Below are positions 19,113-28,098 of a stretch of DNA of 64,000 bases, in pieces. Made by a program: the position numbers and the translations under genes. Origin of the DNA: Gaetbulibacter saemankumensis DSM 17032 (GTDB lineage: Bacteria > Bacteroidota > Bacteroidia > Flavobacteriales > Flavobacteriaceae); the NCBI RefSeq assembly GCF_000425645.1, contig NZ_AUDV01000008.1:1-64000 (forward strand). Direction: 5' to 3'. The notes beneath the pieces are model-generated. The model had not been told where the DNA came from. It saw only the letters and a list, made by a program, of their open reading frames with translations, and ran no database searches. The stretch's first letter is position 1. Every line of letters begins with the position of its first letter.

Positions 19113-19997
19113 ATGCAATTTCTAGCATATATTCTGGTTTATCCTATTTTATGGTTAATTTCCATTCTGCCTTTTCGTTTACTTTACCTTTTATCTGATG
19201 GCGTGTTTATTTTAATATACCATCTTATTGGCTACAGAAAAAAAGTTGTTAAAGCTAATTTACAATTGGTTTTTCCTGAAAAAAGCGAAGCTGAAGTAAA
19301 GGTTATTATGAAAAAATTCTATCACCATTTATGTGATATGTTTTTAGAAATGGCAAAAACCCTGACTATTTCTGATGCCACTTTACAAAAACGCTTTAAA
19401 ATCACAAATCCAAAAGAATTAAAGCGCATTGAATCTTTAAACAAAAGTATCATTTTAATGTTTGGACATTATGCCAGCTGGGAATGGTCTATTGCCGTAC
19501 AAAAACACCTTAAATATACCGGATTCGCAGTATATAAAAAACTAGCCAATAAATACTTTGATAGTTTGGTTAGAAAAATCCGCTCTAAGTTTAACACACA
19601 ATTAATTAGCACCAAAGAAACTATAAGTACAATTAATGAAAATGAAAGCTTAGGAAAAAAAAGTGTTACTGCTTTTTTAAGTGACCAATCGCCTCGTCCT
19701 AGCAAAGATGTTTACTGGAGTAAATTTATGGGTGTTGAAGTGCCTTGTTTTACAGGTGCCGAACGAATTGCTAAAAAGCTAGATTTATCTATTGCTTATT
19801 TAAAAATTAAAAAGGTAAAACGCGGTTATTATGAAGCCGAATTTATAACACTGGCTGATAACACTCAAGGTTATAAAGATTTCGAACTTACAGATATGTT
19901 TTTGAGAATTGTGGAAGAACAAATTAGAGAAGCTCCTGAATATTACTTCTGGACTCATAAACGCTGGAAACACCTTGGCAAGAAACATACTGCATAA
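19113..19997 (+). CDS. Lysophospholipid/lipid A (LpxL/HtrB-type) acyltransferase
   Basis: This 294-residue protein has one N-terminal membrane segment and the lysophospholipid acyltransferase fold of late lipid A acyltransferases. The catalytic H-x4-E motif is HYASWE within MFGHYASWEWS. Other family features are SFLSDQSPRP-like AFLSDQSPRPS, FTGAERIAKK and the C-terminal YFWTHKRWK. It is expected to transfer a secondary acyl chain to a lipid A or lipid precursor at the inner membrane; the exact substrate is not predictable. It is preceded by a good -7 box and followed by a strong bidirectional terminator. Confidence 0.92.
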   Translation: MQFLAYILVYPILWLISILPFRLLYLLSDGVFILIYHLIGYRKKVVKANLQLVFPEKSEAEVKVIMKKFYHHLCDMFLEMAKTLTISDATLQKRFKITNPKELKRIESLNKSIILMFGHYASWEWSIAVQKHLKYTGFAVYKKLANKYFDSLVRKIRSKFNTQLISTKETISTINENESLGKKSVTAFLSDQSPRPSKDVYWSKFMGVEVPCFTGAERIAKKLDLSIAYLKIKKVKRGYYEAEFITLADNTQGYKDFELTDMFLRIVEEQIREAPEYYFWTHKRWKHLGKKHTA

Positions 19998-20020
19998 CTT
20001 TTTATATTTTAATCATAAAA

Positions 20021-20054
20021 AAAGGGAAACTATAATTAATTATAGTTTCCCTTT
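20021..20054. terminator. Bidirectional terminator between acyltransferase and glmM
   Basis: AAAGGGAAACTATAAT (20021-20036) pairs perfectly with ATTATAGTTTCCCTTT (20039-20054). It lies between two convergent genes and has an A run on the left and a T-rich stretch on the right. Confidence 0.85.
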
Positions 20055-20074
20055 ACTCTTTTTATAAAGCGCTA

Positions 20075-21463
20075 TTAAGCTTTTGCTATATCAACAATCT
20101 CTTCAATAAATTTATCAGCCAAAGCATCGGCTTCATTTTGCGATTTAGCCTCGGTGTATATTCTAATAATAGGCTCCGTATTACTTTTTCGTAAATGCAC
20201 CCAACTCTCAGGGAAATCAATCTTAACACCATCAATAGTGGTTAATTGTTCATGTTGATAACGAACCTCGATAGTTTTTAAAATAGCATCAACATCTAAA
20301 TCTGGTGTTAATTCTATTTTCTTCTTACTCATAAAATAATTTGGATAGGTTTTTCTTAACTCGCTTACCGTCATTTTTCGTTCGGCTAATAAGCTTAAAA
20401 ACAAGGCCACACCTACTAAGGCATCTCTACCGTAATGAGATTCTGGATATATAATACCACCATTGCCTTCACCTCCAATAACCACGTTATTTTCTTTCAT
20501 AAGCTTAACAACATTCACTTCACCTACAGCACTAGCTTCATAGCTTCCTCCATGTTTTTCAGTTATATCACGAAGCGCTCTGGTCGAACTCATGTTACTT
20601 ACAGTATTTCCAGGAGTTTTACTCAACACATAATCTGCACATGCCACCAGCGTATATTCTTCACCAAACATATCCCCATTTTCATCCATAAAGGCTAAGC
20701 GATCCACATCAGGATCTACAACAATACCAAAATCGGCATGATGTTTTTTTACAGCTTCAGACAAATCCGTTAAATGCTCTTTTAATGGCTCTGGATTATG
20801 CGGAAAATGTCCATTAGGCTCACAATACAGCTTTATCACATCAACACCTAAACGCTCTAATAATAATGGTATTGCAACTCCACCTGAAGAATTCACTCCA
20901 TCTACAACTACTTTAAAACGTGCTTCTTCTATAGGTTTTACTGTTACTAATGGTAAATCTAAAACCTCTATAATATGTAAATCTATATACGCCTTATTTT
21001 TAGTAATTCTCCCTAAATTATCTACATCTGCAAAATTAATAGTATTGCCTTCTGCTATCTCTAATATTTTTGCACCTTCTACACCATCTAAAAACTCCCC
21101 TTTGGCGTTCAATAGTTTTAACGCATTCCATTGTTTTGGATTATGACTGGCAGTTAAAATAATACCTCCATCGGCCTGCTCCATTGGAACTGCGACTTCA
21201 ACAGTTGGTGTAGTAGATAAACCAATATCCACGACATCAATTCCCAACCCAATTAAAGTATTCATAACCAAATTCTGGATCATTTTACCCGATATACGAG
21301 CATCTCTACCTACTACAACTTTATGATTGTCTTTATTTCTTTGTTGCTTTATCCAAACCCCATAAGCCGCTGCAAATTTTACAGCATCAATTGGCGTAAG
21401 GTTATCTCCAACATTTCCTCCTATAGTTCCTCTAATTCCAGAGATTGATTTTATTAATGTCAT
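20075..21463 (-). CDS. glmM: Phosphoglucosamine mutase
   Basis: GlmM converts glucosamine-6-phosphate to glucosamine-1-phosphate on the path to UDP-GlcNAc. The 462-residue alpha-D-phosphohexomutase has the phosphoserine loop TASHNPKQWNALK, the metal loop DPDVDRLAF, the sugar-binding loop GEGNGGIIYPESHYGRD and the phosphate-binding loop RKSNTEPIIRIY. A phosphomannomutase/phosphoglucomutase role is possible because the superfamily members are hard to separate by motif, but length and loops favour GlmM. A -7 box (21486-21493) lies 22 bases upstream. Confidence 0.88.
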   Translation of the reverse strand: MTLIKSISGIRGTIGGNVGDNLTPIDAVKFAAAYGVWIKQQRNKDNHKVVVGRDARISGKMIQNLVMNTLIGLGIDVVDIGLSTTPTVEVAVPMEQADGGIILTASHNPKQWNALKLLNAKGEFLDGVEGAKILEIAEGNTINFADVDNLGRITKNKAYIDLHIIEVLDLPLVTVKPIEEARFKVVVDGVNSSGGVAIPLLLERLGVDVIKLYCEPNGHFPHNPEPLKEHLTDLSEAVKKHHADFGIVVDPDVDRLAFMDENGDMFGEEYTLVACADYVLSKTPGNTVSNMSSTRALRDITEKHGGSYEASAVGEVNVVKLMKENNVVIGGEGNGGIIYPESHYGRDALVGVALFLSLLAERKMTVSELRKTYPNYFMSKKKIELTPDLDVDAILKTIEVRYQHEQLTTIDGVKIDFPESWVHLRKSNTEPIIRIYTEAKSQNEADALADKFIEEIVDIAKA

Positions 21464-21485
21464 GGTTAATTTTTAAAATTTAAAA

Positions 21486-21493
21486 CAAATATA
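21486..21493 (-). promoter_or_regulatory. glmM promoter -7 box
   Basis: The minus strand reads TATATTTG, 22 bases upstream of the glmM start codon, matching the Bacteroidota -7 consensus. No TTG with the right spacing is seen. Confidence 0.5.
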
Positions 21494-21540
21494 CAATTAC
21501 AATATTGTATTTCTTAAAAGGGAATTCGTAAATTTCTCGA

Positions 21541-22143
21541 ATGAACTATTTAGCCCACATCTATCTGTCTGGAGATAATGATTTAATCTCAATTGGAAAT
21601 TTTATAGCCGATGGCATTAAAGGAAAAGCTTACCTAAACTACCCTAGAGATTTTCGAATTGGCATACTATTGCATAGAAATATTGACACCTACACAGACT
21701 CACACCCCATAGTAAGGCAAAGCACTAAACGTCTTCATAATAAATACAGTCATTATTCAGGTGTTATCGTTGATATTTTTTACGATCATTTTTTAGCTAA
21801 ATACTGGAATAAATATTGTGACACACCACTTAGTGATTACACTACCCAATTTTATGAGGCTTTACAAACTCATTACGACATTTTACCAGATAAAATTAAA
21901 AACATGCTCCCTTATATGTTACAAGATAACTGGCTAGTAAGCTATGCTTCTATTGATGGTATTTCCAAAGTTTTAGAAGGTATGAACCGACGAACAAAAT
22001 ATAAATCAGGCATGAATGAAGCCGTAAAAGAATTAGAAACATTTTACACAGAATTTGAAAATGAATTTTTCCTGTTTTTTGAAGACCTAAAGCAGTTTTC
22101 AGAATTAAGACTCCTAGAGCATTCTAAAAACATTTTAGAATAA
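21541..22143 (+). CDS. Acyl-carrier-protein phosphodiesterase (AcpH/DUF479 family)
   Basis: AcpH-type enzymes remove the 4'-phosphopantetheine arm from holo-ACP. The 200-residue protein begins with the family pattern MNYLAHIYLSGDNDLISIGNF and has the metal-site-like segment LLHRNIDTYTDSHP, followed by YSGVIVDIFYDHFLAKYW. Length agrees with E. coli AcpH. It stands alone, 77 bases from the divergent glmM. Some DUF479 proteins have not been tested biochemically, so the substrate is inferred from the family. Confidence 0.85.
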   Translation: MNYLAHIYLSGDNDLISIGNFIADGIKGKAYLNYPRDFRIGILLHRNIDTYTDSHPIVRQSTKRLHNKYSHYSGVIVDIFYDHFLAKYWNKYCDTPLSDYTTQFYEALQTHYDILPDKIKNMLPYMLQDNWLVSYASIDGISKVLEGMNRRTKYKSGMNEAVKELETFYTEFENEFFLFFEDLKQFSELRLLEHSKNILE

Positions 22144-22313
22144 TAAAAGACATACTTAATAGTCCTATTTCAAAGATGAAATACACAAGTAACAACCTGT
22201 AATCGATTTAGCACATACAATCATCGGTTTTCAACTATATAACTTGATTAACATACTCTTTATTAATATTTTAGCAAAACACATTAGCTAATTTAGACGC
22301 GAAATTTTACAAC

Positions 22314-23030
22314 ATGAAATTGAAAAAAATTATTAGAATATCTTTAGGTCTATTTATTTTCTTGACCCTACCCAGTATATTATTTTTCAGTTTCGTTTAT
22401 TTTAAATACAATGAAGATTTACCAAAAGGAATAGAAGGTAAACAAGCAGACTCTTTAGCTCATGCTATGCTTGTTGCTTTAAATCATGAAGCATATCAAA
22501 ACACAAATACCATTGAATGGAGTTTTAAAAAACGTCGTCATTATAAATGGGACAAAAAAAATAATATGTGTGACGTATATTGGAAAGAATACAAAGTAAC
22601 CTTAGACCTAAATAATCACACCTATAGTAAAGCTTATATACATAGTTTTAATGTTGACAGTAAAGCTGGGGAAGATCTCAAAACTAAAGCCTTAGATTAT
22701 TTTAAAAACGATTCCTTCTGGTTAGTAGCACCTTATCAGGTGTTCGACAAGAACACACTACGCCAAGTGGTAGAATTAGAAAACAACAATCTAGGGCTTT
22801 TAGTCACCTACTTAAAAGAGCAGGATGAGACAAACGATTCGTATCTTTGGTTTTTTGATGATGATGGAAAACCGAAAGCTTTTAAAATGTGGACCTCCCA
22901 ACTGCCTTTTAACGGATTAACCGCCTCCTGGAACGATTGGGAAACTACTGAAACTGGCGCTATATTGCCCACATTTCACAAGCTATTCATCTTAGGTCTA
23001 GAAATTGACTATTTAAAAACAGAATTTTAA
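22314..23030 (+). CDS. Hypothetical membrane-anchored protein
   Basis: I do not recognise this 238-residue protein. One membrane segment lies at residues 7-30 (ISLGLFIFLTLPSILFFSFV), then an extracytoplasmic domain rich in aromatic residues and lysine (EWSFKKRRHYKWDKKNN, WKEYKVTLDLNNHTYSKAY, SYLWFFDDDGKPKAFKMW). There are no cysteine pairs or recognisable catalytic motifs. It converges on the next gene, with the stops 7 bases apart. Similar stand-alone proteins are probably common in flavobacteria, but I cannot name the family. Confidence 0.7.
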   Translation: MKLKKIIRISLGLFIFLTLPSILFFSFVYFKYNEDLPKGIEGKQADSLAHAMLVALNHEAYQNTNTIEWSFKKRRHYKWDKKNNMCDVYWKEYKVTLDLNNHTYSKAYIHSFNVDSKAGEDLKTKALDYFKNDSFWLVAPYQVFDKNTLRQVVELENNNLGLLVTYLKEQDETNDSYLWFFDDDGKPKAFKMWTSQLPFNGLTASWNDWETTETGAILPTFHKLFILGLEIDYLKTEF

Positions 23031-23037
23031 AAAATCC

Positions 23038-23562
23038 CTATTTACTTCTTTGGCCAACAAATTGATGACTTTTAGATTTAAATAAAATATTAAAACTCGT
23101 TAAGCTTCCATATATCCTTGTAATGTATTGCTGCAAATCTATTTTTCCTTGCTCATCTAAATCACTGGCATTTATTCTTTGCTCCATAACCCGCAAACGA
23201 TCTCTAACCATGATTATTTTATGAAAAAACTTATCGATAGGTAATTCATACGGTTTCAAACTTTCATCTGCAGGTTGTAATATAAGAGTACCTCCTTTAA
23301 ATTTATCAGCAATAGGAACCACCTCACTTACATCGCTCCATTTCTTTAATATCTGAACCAAACTTTGCTCTACTTCCGAAAAACTTACGGCATCTACATC
23401 ACCGTCTGTGGCTTCAATAATTTCAAATTCACTATCCAAATCTATAGTTTCTAAACCATTTTCTATAAAAGTAACCCAATAATGTTGAGAAGTCACATTT
23501 GTAACTACCCCTTTACCATATGTTGCATGTTCAATTCTAGAACCTATTCCTAATAATCTCAT
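23038..23562 (-). CDS. Conserved hypothetical protein with N-terminal SH3/KOW-like module
   Basis: This 174-residue soluble protein starts with a small beta-barrel-like segment (GSRIEHATYGKGVVTNV, YWVTFIENGLETIDLDSEFEII) of the kind seen at the C-terminus of UvrD-like helicases and in KOW/Tudor folds, which suggests nucleic-acid or protein binding. The remainder is mostly helical (QSLVQILKKWSDV, MVRDRLRVMEQRINASDL). No enzyme motif is seen. A well-spaced promoter precedes it. Function unknown. Confidence 0.72.
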   Translation of the reverse strand: MRLLGIGSRIEHATYGKGVVTNVTSQHYWVTFIENGLETIDLDSEFEIIEATDGDVDAVSFSEVEQSLVQILKKWSDVSEVVPIADKFKGGTLILQPADESLKPYELPIDKFFHKIIMVRDRLRVMEQRINASDLDEQGKIDLQQYITRIYGSLTSFNILFKSKSHQFVGQRSK

Positions 23563-23589
23563 TATTTATCATTTAATTTATTCATATTC

Positions 23590-23620
23590 CAAATCTAAAA
23601 CATAAAAAATATTTTTACAA
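23590..23620 (-). promoter_or_regulatory. Bacteroidota-type promoter for the KOW-like hypothetical gene
   Basis: On the minus strand TTG (23618-23620), a 20-base spacer and TAGATTTG (23590-23597) match the -33/-7 consensus. The start codon is 28 bases downstream. The rest of the 408-bp gap up to 23970 is AT-rich and shows only the plus-strand promoter noted separately. Confidence 0.65.
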
Positions 23621-23928
23621 CAAACACAAGACAAATAGATTTCAAGTAAAAACGGAAAAATATTCTTAAAAATCAAAGAATAAGTTTTCTTAAATTAAAG
23701 TTAAACATCATTTTTTCATATTTAAAACACCCCCTATTTTTTCATATACTAATCTTAATTTAAGACATATTTTTCCTATTTATACCCTTAAAAAAAGAAC
23801 TCCTAGGACAAAAAATTACACAACCCCAATTAACCACCCCTTATTCCTATAGGATTGATGTGTTTACCACCTAGATTCTAAATGGTTAAAACTTTCTAAA
23901 CACCTTTAAAATCAACACTTTTTATGTA

Positions 23929-23936
23929 TATATTTG
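23929..23936 (+). promoter_or_regulatory. -7 box for the small secreted protein gene
   Basis: TATATTTG lies 34 bases upstream of the ATG at 23971 and fits the -7 consensus; the -33 element is poor. Confidence 0.5.
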
Positions 23937-23970
23937 ATAAAAAATTAATAACAATTTAAATACATAAATC

Positions 23971-24336
23971 ATGAAAAAAGTACTTTTTTTATTACTTTTC
24001 GTATCAGGATTAGCATTTGCTAATAACAATAATCCAGTAAATTCACAAGATACGCCACAAATAGGCGATGAATTAATTATCAATGCTGTATCAAACATAA
24101 AATATAATCATGTTAACTTCCCTAAATTAAACTTCATTGTTAAACGTGGAGGTTTGGCTACATACAAAACGGTTCATGGTAATGAAGTGGTAATAAAAGA
24201 AGTAAACGCTGAAAACGGGAAAACAACCGTCGTTCTAGAAAAAAAAGATGGTAGTAAATTTTTTGGATATTTAACTTCGGTTGAAGCCGATTACGAAGCC
24301 TCATTAAATTCTGGTGAATTATCAGTTAAAAATTAA
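23971..24336 (+). CDS. Small secreted hypothetical protein
   Basis: The 121-residue product has a clear signal peptide (MKKVLFLLLFVSGLAFA) and a ~100-residue mature part with predicted beta strands (ELIINAVSNIKYNHVNFPKL, NFIVKRGGLATYK, GKTTVVLEKKDGSKFFGYL). It contains no cysteine and no known motif. It has its own promoter and terminator, so it is a single-gene transcription unit with the look of a well-expressed periplasmic or secreted protein. I do not recognise its family. Confidence 0.75.
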   Translation: MKKVLFLLLFVSGLAFANNNNPVNSQDTPQIGDELIINAVSNIKYNHVNFPKLNFIVKRGGLATYKTVHGNEVVIKEVNAENGKTTVVLEKKDGSKFFGYLTSVEADYEASLNSGELSVKN

Positions 24337-24363
24337 GACTTTTACAAGCCTAACATAGTATTG

Positions 24364-24389
24364 AAAGCTGCACATAATTGTGCAGCTTT
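24364..24389 (+). terminator. Terminator after the small secreted protein gene
   Basis: AAAGCTGCACA (24364-24374) pairs perfectly with TGTGCAGCTTT (24379-24389) around TAAT, followed by a T run. Confidence 0.92.
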
Positions 24390-24471
24390 TTTTTATTTAA
24401 AAAATAAAATCTGAAATTAACTTTACTTCCTTTTAAAGTCTAAAATTGTACCTTTACCCTTTTCCCAATAT

Positions 24472-27303
24472 ATGAGCCAATTTGACGAATTTATTGAAGT
24501 ACAAGGAGCGCGAGTTCATAATTTAAAGAATATCGACGTATCGATTCCCCGTGAAAAGTTAGTAGTAATTACAGGTCTGTCCGGTAGCGGTAAATCCTCT
24601 TTAGCTTTTGATACGATTTATGCTGAAGGACAGCGTCGTTATATCGAAACATTTTCTGCTTATGCGAGACAATTCTTAGGAGGATTGGAACGTCCTGATG
24701 TTGATAAAATTGATGGACTCTCACCAGTCATTGCTATCGAACAAAAAACAACCAGTAAATCACCACGTTCTACCGTAGGTACGATTACTGAAATATATGA
24801 TTTCCTCAGACTTTTATATGCCAGAGCAAGCGATGCTTATAGTTATAACACCGGAGAAAAAATGGTTAGTTATAATGATGAACAAATAAAAGAACTGATA
24901 GTTAATCATTTTAAAGGAAAACGAATAAACATATTAGCACCTGTAATTCGCTCTCGAAAAGGTCATTATCGTGAATTATTCGAACAAATAGCAAAACAAG
25001 GATTTGTAAAAGTTAGAACTGATGGTACTATTCAAAATTTAACAAAAGGCCTGAAACTTGATCGTTATAAGACACATGATATTGAAATTGTAATTGATCG
25101 ATTGGTTATTGATGATTCAACCGATAACGACAAACGCCTTACCGAATCTATACATACCGCAATGTACCATGGTGATAACGTGCTTATGGTGTTAGACCAA
25201 GATAGCAACGAAACACGTTATTTCAGTCGAAACCTCATGTGTCCGTCAACTGGAATATCATACCCAAACCCTGAGCCCAATAATTTTTCATTCAATTCAC
25301 CCAAAGGCGCTTGCAGTCATTGTAATGGCATTGGCACCTTATATCAGGTTAATATTAATAAGATAATTCCAGACGATACACTTTCTATAAAAAATGGCGC
25401 ATTAGCGCCTCATGGGCCAGAAAAGAAAAGTTGGATTTTCAAACAGCTTGAAACTATCGCACAACGCTTTAATTTTAAATTAACCGATGCCTATAAAGAT
25501 ATTCCCGAGGAGGCAAAACAAATAATCCTCTTTGGGGGTAACGAAAAATTTTCAGTAGAAAGTAAAACCTTAGGTGTTACCCGAGATTACAAAATTGATT
25601 TCGAAGGTGTTGCTAATTTTATTGAAAACCAATACAGAACAGCTGAATCTACTTCCTTAAAACGATGGGCAAAAGATTATATGGATAAAATTGAATGTCC
25701 TGAATGCCATGGCAGTAGATTAAAAAAAGAATCGCTTTTCTTTAAAATTAACAACAAAAATATTGCAGAATTAGCAAACACCGATATTGTTGATCTTTCT
25801 AAATGGTTTGAAGATTTACATAATCACCTTTCAGAAAAACAACTGAAGATTGCAGAAGAAATTCTAAAAGAAATAAAATCCAGAATACAATTTTTATTGG
25901 ATGTAGGTCTCGATTATTTGGCTTTAAACAGAAGCTCAAAATCATTATCAGGTGGTGAAGCCCAACGTATTCGCCTTGCTACTCAAATAGGATCGCAACT
26001 TGTGGGAGTACTTTATATTTTGGACGAACCAAGTATTGGTCTTCATCAGCGTGATAACGAAAAACTTATTAATTCATTGATCTCTTTACGTGATATAGGT
26101 AATTCGATAATTGTTGTAGAGCACGACAAAGACATGATTGAACGCGCCGATTACGTCATTGATATTGGACCAAAAGCTGGCAAATATGGTGGAAAAATTA
26201 TTAGCATTGGGTCGCCTAAGGAACTTTTAACGCATCATACTCTAACGGCCGATTACCTTAACAATACCAAGAGTATTGAAATACCTGAAAAACGTCGCGA
26301 AGGCAATGGGAATTTCTTAGAACTAAAAGGCTGCACTGGAAACAACTTAAAAAATGTATCGGTAAAGTTTCCATTAGGCAAAATGATAGGTATTACAGGT
26401 GTTTCTGGAAGTGGTAAATCAACCTTAATTAATGAAACCCTCTATCCTATTTTGAATTCTCATTATTTTAATGGCGTTAAAAAACCCATGCCTTACAAAA
26501 GCATAAAGGGATTAGAACATATCGATAAAGTTATCGACATAAACCAATCGCCGATTGGAAGAACTCCTAGAAGCAATCCTGCTACCTATACGGGAACTTT
26601 TAGTGAAATCAGAGCTTTATTTGCAAAAATTCCCGAGGCTATGATTCGTGGTTATAAAGCTGGTCGATTTAGTTTTAATGTGAAAGGTGGTAGATGCGAA
26701 ACCTGTCAGGGAGGAGGGTTACGTGTTATTGAAATGAATTTTCTTCCAGATGTTTACGTAGAATGTGAAACTTGCCAAGGTAAACGATTTAATCGGGAAA
26801 CCCTTGAAATTAGATACAAAGGAAAATCTATAAGCGATGTATTGGATATGACCATTAATGAAGCTGTCGATTTCTTTGAACATATTCCAAAAATTCATCG
26901 TAAACTCAAAACCATCAAGGATGTTGGTCTTGGATACATTACACTAGGACAACAAAGCACTACCCTTTCTGGTGGAGAAGCCCAGCGTATCAAACTCGCT
27001 ACCGAACTTAGTAAACGAGATACTGGTAATACTTTTTATATATTAGACGAACCTACAACAGGTCTTCATTTTGAAGATATACGTGTACTAATGCAAGTTC
27101 TAAATAAGCTAACGGATAAAGGCAATACGGTTTTAATTATTGAACACAATTTAGATGTTATTAAAACCGTTGACTACATTATTGATATTGGCTACGAAGG
27201 TGGTAAAGGCGGTGGTAAAGTCGTAGCGAAAGGAACACCTGAAGAAGTGGCAAAAGACAAAAAAAGTTATACCGCTAAATTTTTAAAGAAAGAATTAAAC
27301 TAA
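24472..27303 (+). CDS. uvrA: Excinuclease ABC subunit A
   Basis: UvrA is the damage-sensing ATPase of nucleotide excision repair. The 943-residue protein has two ABC modules: Walker A GLSGSGKSSLAFD and GVSGSGKSTLIN, signatures SLSGGEAQRIRLATQ and TLSGGEAQRIKLATE, and Walker B segments LYILDEPSIGLH and FYILDEPTTGLH. Zinc-binding cysteines appear in the CSHCNGIG region of the first module and as CETCQGGG and CETCQGKR in the second, and an additional CPECHGSR pair lies near residue 410. All parts are intact. A LOG-family gene follows 29 bases later and may be co-transcribed. Confidence 0.98.
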   Translation: MSQFDEFIEVQGARVHNLKNIDVSIPREKLVVITGLSGSGKSSLAFDTIYAEGQRRYIETFSAYARQFLGGLERPDVDKIDGLSPVIAIEQKTTSKSPRSTVGTITEIYDFLRLLYARASDAYSYNTGEKMVSYNDEQIKELIVNHFKGKRINILAPVIRSRKGHYRELFEQIAKQGFVKVRTDGTIQNLTKGLKLDRYKTHDIEIVIDRLVIDDSTDNDKRLTESIHTAMYHGDNVLMVLDQDSNETRYFSRNLMCPSTGISYPNPEPNNFSFNSPKGACSHCNGIGTLYQVNINKIIPDDTLSIKNGALAPHGPEKKSWIFKQLETIAQRFNFKLTDAYKDIPEEAKQIILFGGNEKFSVESKTLGVTRDYKIDFEGVANFIENQYRTAESTSLKRWAKDYMDKIECPECHGSRLKKESLFFKINNKNIAELANTDIVDLSKWFEDLHNHLSEKQLKIAEEILKEIKSRIQFLLDVGLDYLALNRSSKSLSGGEAQRIRLATQIGSQLVGVLYILDEPSIGLHQRDNEKLINSLISLRDIGNSIIVVEHDKDMIERADYVIDIGPKAGKYGGKIISIGSPKELLTHHTLTADYLNNTKSIEIPEKRREGNGNFLELKGCTGNNLKNVSVKFPLGKMIGITGVSGSGKSTLINETLYPILNSHYFNGVKKPMPYKSIKGLEHIDKVIDINQSPIGRTPRSNPATYTGTFSEIRALFAKIPEAMIRGYKAGRFSFNVKGGRCETCQGGGLRVIEMNFLPDVYVECETCQGKRFNRETLEIRYKGKSISDVLDMTINEAVDFFEHIPKIHRKLKTIKDVGLGYITLGQQSTTLSGGEAQRIKLATELSKRDTGNTFYILDEPTTGLHFEDIRVLMQVLNKLTDKGNTVLIIEHNLDVIKTVDYIIDIGYEGGKGGGKVVAKGTPEEVAKDKKSYTAKFLKKELN

Positions 27304-27332
27304 AACAACAACCTCAAATAAACTATACGTAT

Positions 27333-28022
27333 ATGGTTACAGAACATCATCATAAAGGCTGGAACGAAATAAAAACTAATGATTCATGGGCCATCTTCAA
27401 AATAATGGGAGAATTCGTCAATGGCTTTGAAAAGATGAGTCAAATAGGTCCTTGTGTATCTATTTTCGGATCGGCGAGAACAAAACCAGAAGATAAATAT
27501 TATGAACTTGCTGAAAAAATCGCACAAAGTATTGTTGAGGCTGGTTACGGTGTAATTACCGGAGGAGGTCCAGGTATAATGGAAGCTGGAAATAAAGGAG
27601 CACACATTGGCGGAGGCACCTCGGTTGGACTTAATATAGATTTACCTTTTGAGCAAAATGATAACCCTTATATCGATCCAGATAAAAACTTAGATTTCGA
27701 TTACTTCTTTGTGCGTAAAGTTATGTTTGTAAAATATTCTCAAGGATTTGTAGTTATGCCAGGGGGCTTTGGAACTTTAGATGAACTTTTTGAAGCCATA
27801 ACACTTATTCAAACGCATAAAATTGAAAAGTTCCCTATCATTCTTGTCGGAACAAATTTCTGGAAAGGTCTTATAGATTGGATAAAGTCAACCCTTTTAG
27901 AGGGGTATGGAAATATTAGCCCTAAAGATTTAGACTTAATTCATTTGGTAGATACCGATGAAGAAGTGATCAACATTCTAGATTCTTTCTATAAAGTATC
28001 ATCTTTAAGTCCTAATTTCTAG
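27333..28022 (+). CDS. LOG-family protein (TIGR00730-type, cytokinin riboside 5'-monophosphate phosphoribohydrolase-like)
   Basis: This 229-residue cytoplasmic Rossmann-fold protein carries the family motifs GGGPGIMEAGNKGA and PGGFGTLDELFEAITL (PGGxGTxxE). LOG enzymes hydrolyse nucleoside 5'-monophosphates such as AMP or cytokinin nucleotides; in bacteria the physiological substrate is usually unclear. The longer N-terminus (about 45 residues before the fold) is typical of one bacterial subgroup. It sits 29 bases after uvrA, probably in one transcript, without an obvious functional link. Confidence 0.88.
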   Translation: MVTEHHHKGWNEIKTNDSWAIFKIMGEFVNGFEKMSQIGPCVSIFGSARTKPEDKYYELAEKIAQSIVEAGYGVITGGGPGIMEAGNKGAHIGGGTSVGLNIDLPFEQNDNPYIDPDKNLDFDYFFVRKVMFVKYSQGFVVMPGGFGTLDELFEAITLIQTHKIEKFPIILVGTNFWKGLIDWIKSTLLEGYGNISPKDLDLIHLVDTDEEVINILDSFYKVSSLSPNF

Positions 28023-28098
28023 ACAAACGTTTCAAATTACTTGAAGGCATCGATATTTTGCTATATTGCAATTGCTTTTTAATAGCTATCAATTATAC

